In this document: positions 1 to 7,782 of the stretch, in pieces | How positions within the stretch are numbered: the first letter of the stretch is position 1 | Layout of the letters: each line of letters opens with the position of its first letter | DNA from: an uncultured Candidatus Binatia bacterium | GTDB lineage: Bacteria; Desulfobacterota; Binatia; Bin18 | Assembly: GCA_958296235.1 (NCBI GenBank) | Contig: OY282457.1 | Span: 992,501-1,056,500 of the forward strand | DNA length: 64,000 nucleotides | Reading direction: 5' to 3' | Made by a program: the position numbers and the translations under genes | Notes under the pieces: model-generated | Seen by the model: the letters and a program-made list of their open reading frames with translations, nothing else | What the model was told of the DNA's origin: nothing | Database searches by the model: none

Positions 1-1135
1 TACAACCCAGACCCAGGTTGTTCCTCTGGATAGCACTCCGTCCCAGAGAGACCTTTATCCTCTTGCCACTCCCCCTATCGCAGCTCCGCTACAAGACAAG
101 ATTCAACTCCTCCAACAAATCGATGAAGAAGCACGGGCGTATGACTCTCGGATTACCAACGTTCTCGCCTCCGTTGCGGTTGAGCAGAAAAATGTTCTTA
201 TCCTTTCATCGGACGGCGGCGTCGCTGCGGACATACGCCCGCTCCTGCGTCTTCAAGTGACTTGTATTGCTGAGGATGGCACGACACGGCAACAAGGGAG
301 CTATGGCGGCGGTGGGCGCGTCGAGTTTGATTTTGTCTATGACGATGCGCGCTGGAAAACCTTTACGCAAGAAGCCGCCCGTCAAGCCATTCTCGGGCTT
401 GAGGCCGTTGACGCTCCTGCGGGTTCCCTGTCGGTCGTGTTGGGGTCTGGTTGGCCGGGCATTCTTCTGCACGAGGCTATTGGCCATGGCCTTGAGGGCG
501 ATTTCAACCGCAAGAAAGTGTCGGCTTTTAGCGATCGCCTAGGCCAACGCGTCGCGTCCGAACTCTGTACCGTCGTTGATGACGGTACCCTCCCGAACCG
601 TCGCGGGTCTTTAAATTGTGACGATGAAGGCACGCCCACCGGTCGCACGGTACTCATAGAAAACGGCACCCTCACCAGCTATCTGCAGGACCGCCTCAAC
701 GCGAAGCTGATGCATATGCAACCGACCGGGAACGGGCGCCGCGAGAGCTTTGCACACATGCCCATGCCACGCATGACGAATACCTTCATGCTGCCTGGCG
801 AATCAACGCCGGAAGATATTATTCGCTCGGTTCAGAACGGCCTGTATGCTGTCTCTTTTGGAGGTGGCCAGGTTGACATCACAAGTGGGAAATTCGTTTT
901 TTCCGCAAGTGAGGCATATCTGATTGAAAATGGGAAAGTAACGCGACCCGTCAAAGGCGCTACGCTGATAGGGAATGGGCCGGATGTTCTGACACGGATT
1001 TCCATGGTCGGCAATGATCTCAAGCTTGACGCAGGCATTGGTACGTGCGGCAAAGAAGGCCAGTCCGTCCCGGTTGGCGTCGGGCTTCCCACTATCCGAG
1101 TCGATGGGCTTACTGTTGGCGGAACGCAGGCATAG
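1..1135 (+). CDS. tldD: Metalloprotease TldD, 5' end beyond window
   Basis: The reading frame is open from the first bases of the window to the TAG at 1133-1135, so the N-terminus lies upstream. TldD is the catalytic subunit of the TldD/TldE (PmbA) zinc metalloprotease, which matures modified peptides and degrades unfolded peptides in the cytosol. The HExxxH zinc motif is visible in [11 protein letters not shown] near 470-500. It is followed by the family's [10 protein letters not shown] and [10 protein letters not shown] segments and the C-terminal [14 protein letters not shown] block. The next gene is its partner pmbA/tldE, as in many bacteria, so a heterodimer is likely. The ATG-like starts inside the window are internal and were not used. 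Confidence 0.95.
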   Translation, partial: TTQTQVVPLDSTPSQRDLYPLATPPIAAPLQDKIQLLQQIDEEARAYDSRITNVLASVAVEQKNVLILSSDGGVAADIRPLLRLQVTCIAEDGTTRQQGSYGGGGRVEFDFVYDDARWKTFTQEAARQAILGLEAVDAPAGSLSVVLGSGWPGILLHEAIGHGLEGDFNRKKVSAFSDRLGQRVASELCTVVDDGTLPNRRGSLNCDDEGTPTGRTVLIENGTLTSYLQDRLNAKLMHMQPTGNGRRESFAHMPMPRMTNTFMLPGESTPEDIIRSVQNGLYAVSFGGGQVDITSGKFVFSASEAYLIENGKVTRPVKGATLIGNGPDVLTRISMVGNDLKLDAGIGTCGKEGQSVPVGVGLPTIRVDGLTVGGTQA

Positions 1136-1204
1136 GAAGCGTGACGCACGCCCGAGCACCTTCCGTATGCGGTTGAGTCTTCCCCAACGCAGTAAAGGAC
1201 AGAT

Positions 1205-2545
1205 ATGGACCTGACAGAACTTGCCGCAGATATTCTCGATCAAGCCCGTCAGCAGGGCGCAACCGCCGGAGATGTAGTGATTGCAAGCGGGGAATCCTTT
1301 GCTGCGGGTATTCGCCTGGGAAAAGTCGAGAAAATTCAAAACTCCCAAGAGCAACGGATGGGGCTCCGCCTGTTTGCCGATCAGAGTAGCGCTATTACCT
1401 CAACCGCAAATTTTGCTCAGGCCGCATTACAGGCTTTTGTTACGGAAACCCTCGATCTTGCCAAAGCGACTGCGACGGATGAATTTTCCGGCCTGCCCGA
1501 CCAGTCAGATTTAGCCCAGGACGTTCCAGACCTTGATCTCTCCGACACCAGTGCACCCCTCACGCTAGAAGAGAAACTTGCGCGGGCCCAAGAGGCGGAG
1601 GAAGCGGCGTTTGCCCACGATTCAAGAATTACGAATTCTGAGGGCGCCGAGTTTGCGAACGCCGCTCGTGAAACAGTCTATGCAAACTCCCTGGGATTTT
1701 GTGGCGGCTACCACACCACGAGCTTCTCACTGAGTGTTGTTCCGGTCGCTTCCCAAGACGGAGGGATGCAGCGAGATTACTGGTATTCATCGCAACGCAA
1801 ACTCAAAGCCCTTGAAGCGGCAAAAGTGATCGGCCAAAAAGCCGCAGAACGGACAGTACGGCGTCTTGGGGCGAAACAGGTACGGACCCAAGAAGCGCCG
1901 GTTGTCTTTGAACCGGAAATGGCGGCCAGTCTGCTCCGTCATCTGGCCAACGCGATTTCTGGCTCGGCCTTATATCGAAAGACTTCTTTCCTGTTAGATA
2001 AAATCGGCGAAAAGGTTGCGGCAGATGGGCTCTTTGTCGAAGACCACGCCCGCCTGCCTTCTGCTTTAGGCTCAAAGCCTTTTGATGGAGAAGGACTGCC
2101 GACCCGCCAGAATGTTATCGTTGAGGATGGGGTGCTCACGAGCTATCTCCTGGACACCTATTCGGCACGCAAACTCGGACTCCAATCCACGGGCAACGCC
2201 AGCCGCTCTTTTGCGGATACTCCGGCGGCCAGCACGACGAATTTCTTCTTACGACCGGGTACGACCCCCCCCAAGGATATTATTCAGTCAGTTCGCTCCG
2301 GCTTATATGTCACAGAGCTTTCTGGATTCGGCGTCAATCCCGTAACAGGCGATTATTCGCGGGGAGCGGTTGGGCTGTGGATCGAAGACGGGGAGATCGC
2401 CTATCCGGTTGAGGAGATCACTATCGCCGGCAATCTCCTCGACATGTTCAAAAATATTGAGGTTATAGGCAATGACTTGGAACGGCGTAGTCCTGTTTCC
2501 GCACCAACAGTGAAAATTTCCCGTATGACGATTGCCGGAACATAA
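1205..2545 (+). CDS. pmbA: PmbA/TldE, non-catalytic partner of TldD
   Basis: A 446-residue protein of normal family length. It resembles TldD throughout but lacks the HExxxH zinc motif: the corresponding region (about residues 235-270) reads VFEPEMAASLLRHLANAISG, as expected for TldE/PmbA. Conserved C-terminal features include STGNASRSFADTPAAS, the TNFFLRPG segment and GLYVTELSGFGVNPVTGDYSRG. The ATG at 1205 is preceded by AAAGGAC. It follows tldD by 69 bp on the same strand and is probably co-transcribed. Together they would form the TldD/E protease that trims peptide precursors. Confidence 0.95.
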   Translation: MDLTELAADILDQARQQGATAGDVVIASGESFAAGIRLGKVEKIQNSQEQRMGLRLFADQSSAITSTANFAQAALQAFVTETLDLAKATATDEFSGLPDQSDLAQDVPDLDLSDTSAPLTLEEKLARAQEAEEAAFAHDSRITNSEGAEFANAARETVYANSLGFCGGYHTTSFSLSVVPVASQDGGMQRDYWYSSQRKLKALEAAKVIGQKAAERTVRRLGAKQVRTQEAPVVFEPEMAASLLRHLANAISGSALYRKTSFLLDKIGEKVAADGLFVEDHARLPSALGSKPFDGEGLPTRQNVIVEDGVLTSYLLDTYSARKLGLQSTGNASRSFADTPAASTTNFFLRPGTTPPKDIIQSVRSGLYVTELSGFGVNPVTGDYSRGAVGLWIEDGEIAYPVEEITIAGNLLDMFKNIEVIGNDLERRSPVSAPTVKISRMTIAGT

Positions 2546-2591
2546 TCGTCCTTTTGCCAAATACGCGGGAAGGCGTTAGGCTACGCCCGGC

Positions 2592-4499
2592 GTGCGACAA
2601 AAACTTTACGACTATCTCGCGGACCGGCCAGGCGGAGCAACTTCAGCCGAGTTACTCCATGAGATTTTCGTCTCAGGCGCGACTGCTCTTTTTCCTTCTC
2701 CTCCTTCTCCACGTGACCCGGAGTTGGGTACACGCCTCATCCATGCGGCCCTTGGCGCGGACCAGAACTGTTCCTACGATGCGAAAACAGACCGCTGGAC
2801 GCTCACACCTCACGCCGCCCTCAATAGACCACTCCACGCTACCCAGTTTGTCGTTCTCGACCTCGAAACAACCGGCCTCAAGCCTGGTAAATCTGCCATT
2901 ACCGAAGTCGCCGCGATTCGCGTCAGCCACGGGAATCTTGGCGAAGAATTTCATACCTTGCTCAATCCGGGGCAGCATGTTCCAGCAGGGATAACCCGTT
3001 TGACTGGCATCACCGACGCCATGCTCAGGGACCAGCCGCGGGTTGAGACTGTCTTTCCTCAGTTCCAGCAATTTCTCGGTCTGGCAGTCATCGTTGCCCA
3101 TAATGCCAGTTTTGACCTTGGCTTCCTCAACTTCGAGGTGCAACGTCTCGCCTCTCCCCCTTTGCGCAACTCCTCAGTCTGCACCCTGAAGCTGGCCCGG
3201 CGACTCTTATCCGGCATTCGGTCCCGGTCACTCGACTCCGTCGCCGCCCACCTTGGCGTATCGTATCCGACCCAACATCGTGCCTCGGCCGACGCCCGCG
3301 TTACTGCAGAAATTTTTTGTATTTTTCTGGAACAACTCGCCCAACAAGGGGTCACTACGCTCGGCCAGTTGCTAGACTTTCAATACAGTGCCCGGGATGG
3401 CCGCCGTTTTGAATGCTTTGTTCCCCGCCCGACTCTGGCAAATATTCCGACCAGCCCCGGAGTGTATCGGATGCTTGATGCTGAGGGGCAGCTGCTCTAC
3501 ATCGGCAAAGCCAAAAATCTTCATCGTCGCGTCAACTCCTATTTTACCAATTCCTTGGGACACAGCGATAAGGTCCTCGACTTGGTCCGCCATGTGCGTG
3601 ACGTCAGATACGAACAGACCGGCTCGGAGCTTGAGGCGTCATTACGTGAGGCCGCCCTGATTTGCAGTCTGAAACCGCCATATAATCGGCTTTCCAAGCA
3701 TCTCCCCCGGGTCGCATTTCTCAAGCTCACCGTCCGGAATGCCTATCCCCGCCTGTCGGTCACGGCAAAGCCAGGCAGCGATCACGCCATGTATGTCGGG
3801 CCGTTTCGCAATCGTGACTTCGCCGAACGGGCCCAGCGGCTCCTGGCTCGGCTTTTTGGTCTCAGAACGTGTCAGGGCAACCTCTCACCAACTCCCGAGG
3901 CGTCGCCCTGCGTGAGCGGTCAAATTGGAGCATGCACAGCGCCGTGCGCGGCGCGAGTCTCACCTGAGACCTACCAGGAACAAGTGCAGCGTTTCCGCGC
4001 GGCTCTCAATGGTGAAGCCCCACTGTTTCGAGACGCATTAATAGCAAAACGTGACCGTCTTGCTGTGGACCTCCAGTACGAAAGTGCCGCCCGCTTACAG
4101 CAGGATATCGACTTGCTCGACCATATTCTCCATCTGCATCAGCGCTTTCATTGGATTGTGACCCGGTCGAATGCCTTGCTCTTATTACCCAGTCGCCAGG
4201 CCAGAGCGGCCCAGGCATATCTCGTCCTCAACGGACGCCTGATCGAAAACCGCACCGTCTCCAGTCTGAGCGACCTGGAATATTTGGCGGCCCTTGCGCA
4301 CAAACGTTTTGACCAGGATCGTGATGTCCCCCTGCGGCCCCACGAAATTGAGGCCAGTGTTATTCTCTCCGCCTGGTTGCGCAACCCAGATCAAGCGCAG
4401 AGCGCTGTTTTCCCGATTACCGCTCCGGCGACGCTTCATCACCAACGGGACGAGCTTGAGGCGGCCCTGAGCGACCTCCAACGCGTTGTGTTTGAGTGA
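2592..4499 (+). CDS. DEDDh exonuclease - UvrC-like GIY-YIG nuclease fusion
   Basis: 635 residues starting at GTG. Residues about 1-85 look like a small winged-helix-like region. Residues 90-255 are a DnaQ-type 3'-5' exonuclease: FVVLDLETTGL gives the first D and E, IVAHNASFDLGFL the next D, and HRASADAR the catalytic H and D. From about residue 280 a GIY-YIG domain follows (GVYRMLDAEGQLLYIGKAKN), then a UvrC-like N-terminal region with a UVR-like stretch. The C-terminal RNase H-like nuclease and HhH domains of full UvrC are absent, so at most a Cho-like incision is expected. Exonuclease-UvrC fusions are known in bacteria; the repair role here is inferred from domains. The ribosome-binding site is weak. 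Confidence 0.85.
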   Translation: MRQKLYDYLADRPGGATSAELLHEIFVSGATALFPSPPSPRDPELGTRLIHAALGADQNCSYDAKTDRWTLTPHAALNRPLHATQFVVLDLETTGLKPGKSAITEVAAIRVSHGNLGEEFHTLLNPGQHVPAGITRLTGITDAMLRDQPRVETVFPQFQQFLGLAVIVAHNASFDLGFLNFEVQRLASPPLRNSSVCTLKLARRLLSGIRSRSLDSVAAHLGVSYPTQHRASADARVTAEIFCIFLEQLAQQGVTTLGQLLDFQYSARDGRRFECFVPRPTLANIPTSPGVYRMLDAEGQLLYIGKAKNLHRRVNSYFTNSLGHSDKVLDLVRHVRDVRYEQTGSELEASLREAALICSLKPPYNRLSKHLPRVAFLKLTVRNAYPRLSVTAKPGSDHAMYVGPFRNRDFAERAQRLLARLFGLRTCQGNLSPTPEASPCVSGQIGACTAPCAARVSPETYQEQVQRFRAALNGEAPLFRDALIAKRDRLAVDLQYESAARLQQDIDLLDHILHLHQRFHWIVTRSNALLLLPSRQARAAQAYLVLNGRLIENRTVSSLSDLEYLAALAHKRFDQDRDVPLRPHEIEASVILSAWLRNPDQAQSAVFPITAPATLHHQRDELEAALSDLQRVVFE

Positions 4500-4532
4500 G
4501 AACAATCAGAGGACGAGAAAGCCTCCAGGGAC

Positions 4533-4561
4533 TTGCGACCCGCCGAACCGCCCCCTATAGT
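4533..4561 (+). promoter_or_regulatory. Sigma-70-type promoter giving a leaderless start
   Basis: TTGCGA (4533-4538), a 17-bp spacer and TATAGT (4556-4561). The ATG of the following gene is at 4571, so transcription is predicted to start within about 3 nt of the start codon. No Shine-Dalgarno sequence precedes that ATG. Confidence 0.6.
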
Positions 4562-4570
4562 TTGCCCAGC

Positions 4571-6250
4571 ATGACAGCGACGACAGCCACTACACGCTTG
4601 CAGGAATTGCTCAAGCGGCCCGAGCCGGCTTTGGTCCTGGGGGCACACGACGCCCTCTCTGCAAAGCTGGCCCAGGAGGCCGGATTTGATGCCATCTGGG
4701 CCAGCGGTTTTGGCATCTCGGCCACCAATGCCATGCCGGACGCCAATATACTCACAATGAGTGAGACCCTGGAGGCGGTGCGTCGGATGAGCGCTGCGGT
4801 GCGTATTCCGGTGATTGCCGATTGTGACAACGGATTTGGCAATGCCATCAATGTCATGCGTACAGTGGCCGAGTATGAGCATGCAGGGGTGGCCGGCATT
4901 TGTATTGAGGACAATATTTTTCCCAAACGCTGCAGTTTTTACGCCGGAGTCCAGCGCGAACTCGTCCCGATTGACGAGCACGCCCGGAAAATCCAGGCGG
5001 CTAAGGCCGCGCGGCAGAATACCGACTTTGTCATTATTGCTCGCACAGAAGCTTTTATTGCGGGCTGGGGGAAACACGAGGCGCTACGTCGGGCCCGGGC
5101 CTATGCTGAGGCCGGCGCCGATGCCATCCTCATCCATTCCAAAGCCGCGACGTTCGATGAAGAACTGAAAGATTTTGCGGCAAGCTGGGACAGGCCCTGC
5201 CCGCTCGTATCCGTGCCAACGACCTATGCCGATATCACGGCTCACGACCTTGCCGCCGCCGGTTTTCAGCTCGTCATTTTCGCCAATCAAACCCTGCGCG
5301 CCGCCGTCACCGGGATGCGAAACGCGCTGGCGACCCTCAAACAGGAGGGCCGGCCGGCTGCGGTCGACGAGCAGATTGTTGCCTTGCCCGAAATCTACGA
5401 CCTCGTCGGTGTGCCAGACCTCCAGGCCAATGAAAAGAAATTTTTGGTCCCTGGCGGACATGAGGTAACCGCTATCATTATTGCGGCCGGCTTTGAGGAA
5501 GACCTCTTACCCCTGATTGAGGACCGTCCCAAAGCCATGCTTGAAATCAAGGGCAAGACCATCCTGGAGCGACAGATTCAGGCGCTGAACGAGTGCGGGG
5601 TGAAAGATATCGTCGTTGTCCGAGGCTATCACAAGGAGCAAATCAACCTGCCGAATATTCGCTATTATGACAACGACCGCTTCCGTGAGACTGGCGAACT
5701 CGCGTCCCTCTTTCTGGCCGAGACGGAGATGACGGGCCGCTTCCTCTTTCTCTACTCAGACATCCTGCTTGATCCTTCCATTCTCGAAAAATTGCTCAAG
5801 TCTCAAGCTGATATCAGCATCGTGGTTGATCGAGCCTGGAATGATCATGAACCGGGACAGGCAGAGATCCGAACGAAACAGCCGGACTTGGTAGTTACCC
5901 ATCAGCCTCCCAAAACAGGCTATCGCTACCTCCCTACCGCCGAGCCCACGACGCTGACGCAGATCGGCCAACATATTACCCAACAGGATGCTGATGGCGA
6001 ATTTATTGGTCTCGCCATGTTTTCTGCCTCGGGGGCGCAAGCTTTACGGACAACTTATCAAGAGCTTCAGATGACCCGTGTGGCACGTCGCTTCCATGAA
6101 GCGAGCGGCCTGGAAACCGCGGCCTTCACCGACATGCTCCAAGAACTCATTAATCGCAAACATGACATCGCCTGTGTGGACATTTATAAAGGCTGGCTTG
6201 AAATCGATACCTTCGAGGATTACCGACGCGCCTGGGCAAAAATCCACTAG
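4571..6250 (+). CDS. PEP mutase/isocitrate lyase-family domain fused to NTP transferase
   Basis: 559 residues. Residues 1-290 are a PEP mutase/isocitrate lyase superfamily barrel (GAHDALSAKLAQEAGFDAIW, ADCDNGFGN, IEDNIFPKRCS). True PEP mutases carry EDKx5NS at this place. Here it reads EDNx5CS (residues 113-122), with Cys121 where the mutase has its key Asn, as in C-C lyases of the superfamily. Residues 325-559 are a nucleotidyltransferase of the PntC/LicC type (RPKAMLEIKGKTILERQ, FLYSDILLD, GWLEIDTFEDYRRAW), but its GxGxR loop is replaced by GFEEDLL. The usual family role would be phosphonate synthesis plus nucleotide activation of a headgroup; the altered motifs make the reaction uncertain. 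The ATG at 4571 was chosen from homology and the promoter; the frame opens 75 nt earlier. Confidence 0.75.
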   Translation: MTATTATTRLQELLKRPEPALVLGAHDALSAKLAQEAGFDAIWASGFGISATNAMPDANILTMSETLEAVRRMSAAVRIPVIADCDNGFGNAINVMRTVAEYEHAGVAGICIEDNIFPKRCSFYAGVQRELVPIDEHARKIQAAKAARQNTDFVIIARTEAFIAGWGKHEALRRARAYAEAGADAILIHSKAATFDEELKDFAASWDRPCPLVSVPTTYADITAHDLAAAGFQLVIFANQTLRAAVTGMRNALATLKQEGRPAAVDEQIVALPEIYDLVGVPDLQANEKKFLVPGGHEVTAIIIAAGFEEDLLPLIEDRPKAMLEIKGKTILERQIQALNECGVKDIVVVRGYHKEQINLPNIRYYDNDRFRETGELASLFLAETEMTGRFLFLYSDILLDPSILEKLLKSQADISIVVDRAWNDHEPGQAEIRTKQPDLVVTHQPPKTGYRYLPTAEPTTLTQIGQHITQQDADGEFIGLAMFSASGAQALRTTYQELQMTRVARRFHEASGLETAAFTDMLQELINRKHDIACVDIYKGWLEIDTFEDYRRAWAKIH

Positions 6251-6309
6251 CCCCAAGAGGGCTGGTACGAGCATCCGGGCTTGCTTCACCGTCTCAAGTG
6301 GAGTGGTCT

Positions 6310-7275
6310 ATGGACGTACAGAACATTGAGACTCTCATTAAAGACGAGTATGCGTCTTTCTTGCGTGAGCGGGACAACTGGAGCCTGACCGCTGGTCCGC
6401 AGGACCTGGAGCTTGTCGCCCACGCGCTGCGCGTCCTCTTGCACGCGCGGACCACCCCAGACTTCTTGGACGACTATCGTGCGCTCGTAGCCTGCCAGAA
6501 TGTGGACGGAGGCTGGAGTCCTCTCTCTTCCGACACCGAGAGTACCGTCTGGGTATCGGCGTTTTGCGGTCTGATGCTTATCCGCGGCAACCGTTCTCTT
6601 CAGCAGGCCCAACTCAGCCAGTCGGTCCGGCAAGCCATCGACTATTTTCTTGATACCCAGCATCAGGACGGCCGGTGGGTTGACCCGGCCTGGGCCGACC
6701 TGGATACGACCAGCCATCCGGTCAGTTTTTTTAATGTGGTCATGGCCTTGGGCGAACCCCACAGACAGCAGGAGGTCCGACGGGCCTGGCAGCAAGGCAT
6801 GCGCTTTATTATCGACAATCAGAGTTCGGATGGCGGCTGGTACGATGAGGAGTTTCACCCGTCCGGCGTGGAGATTACTGCCCACCTCATCCAGGATGCC
6901 CTGGTCGCCGACCTCGTTCTTGGTCAACAGGTTAGCGGGGTCCGCGCGGCGTGTGCCAAAGGGGCGGGCCGGTTGTGCGACTGGCAGGCCCAGGCCGGCT
7001 GGTGGGACGAAGAGAACATCGACCATACTATGGACTGTACACGGTCGCTCATGCTGGTGACCCATATTCTGGAAGACTCCGACAAGCGAGATACTATTAT
7101 GCGTGGCCTCAGCTGGATTCTGGACAATAAGAACGACCACGGCTGGGGCGATTTTCCAGGTATGGAGACAAATCTGGAGCGCACTTGTGACGGCCTCGAT
7201 ACGCTGCTGAAATATCAAGCCTATAGCCGCAGCGAAACGCACGCTGTTGTCAAACTCTGGGGATATCTCCCCTAG
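6310..7275 (+). CDS. Prenyltransferase/squalene-cyclase repeat protein
   Basis: A 321-residue protein made almost entirely of QW-like repeats of the alpha/alpha-barrel fold: QNVDGGWSP, QHQDGRWVD, QSSDGGWYDE, QAQAGWWDEE and NKNDHGWGDF. This corresponds to only one of the two barrels of a triterpene cyclase (usually over 600 residues). The DxDD proton-donor motif is not clearly present; the closest is DLDTTS in the second repeat. It may be a single-barrel terpene cyclase-like enzyme or a binding protein. The ATG at 6310 has GGAG 6 nt upstream. It sits 59 bp after the PEP-mutase fusion and 20 bp before a Rieske gene, suggesting an operon. Substrate unknown. Confidence 0.65.
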   Translation: MDVQNIETLIKDEYASFLRERDNWSLTAGPQDLELVAHALRVLLHARTTPDFLDDYRALVACQNVDGGWSPLSSDTESTVWVSAFCGLMLIRGNRSLQQAQLSQSVRQAIDYFLDTQHQDGRWVDPAWADLDTTSHPVSFFNVVMALGEPHRQQEVRRAWQQGMRFIIDNQSSDGGWYDEEFHPSGVEITAHLIQDALVADLVLGQQVSGVRAACAKGAGRLCDWQAQAGWWDEENIDHTMDCTRSLMLVTHILEDSDKRDTIMRGLSWILDNKNDHGWGDFPGMETNLERTCDGLDTLLKYQAYSRSETHAVVKLWGYLP

Positions 7276-7295
7276 GCCTCCGTTGCCTCTGATTT

Positions 7296-7622
7296 ATGCC
7301 GTCGTTGCATACTCCGGCAAGCGGTTGGCAGGCTGCCTGCCAGGCCGACGAGCTTCTTCCCGGCGAACGGAAGCTCGTCACACTTGACGGCGTGGAGATT
7401 GCTCTTTTCAATATCGCCGGAGCCGTCTTCGCCATCAACAACCGCTGCCCTCACCGTAAGGGCCCCTTGATTCGTGGCTACACAGATAGTGCCGGCGGCA
7501 TCAAATGTCCGATGCACGGCTGGCGATTTGATCTGCGGACCGGCCAGAGCCGGCGGCCGGCCCAAGCGACGACGTACCGGACAAAAACCGAGGGTGGTAT
7601 TCTCTATCTTGCACTCCCGTAA
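7296..7622 (+). CDS. Rieske [2Fe-2S] ferredoxin, NirD-like
   Basis: A 108-residue soluble Rieske protein. The cluster ligands are C-P-H-R and C-P-M-H (CPHRKGPLIRGY and IKCPMHGWRFDL), separated by about 17 residues. There is no signal peptide or membrane anchor, so it would be a cytosolic electron carrier or the small subunit of an oxygenase or reductase. It follows the QW-repeat gene by 20 bp and ends the three-gene plus-strand run. Its partner enzyme is not obvious; the neighbours suggest a role in the same uncharacterised pathway. Confidence 0.8.
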   Translation: MPSLHTPASGWQAACQADELLPGERKLVTLDGVEIALFNIAGAVFAINNRCPHRKGPLIRGYTDSAGGIKCPMHGWRFDLRTGQSRRPAQATTYRTKTEGGILYLALP

Positions 7623-7782
7623 CCCGCGTTTTAGAGAGCAATATGTTCAACCGAGATCGGACAGGTTGAAGCCACAATCGCACCGATCAACCGGATTCTT
7701 CCGGCAGGGATGAAACTCGTCCCGTATTACGAACAAAAGACACTGATAGACGTGGCGTCCATCCCCGCTGACTCCTGATTCT

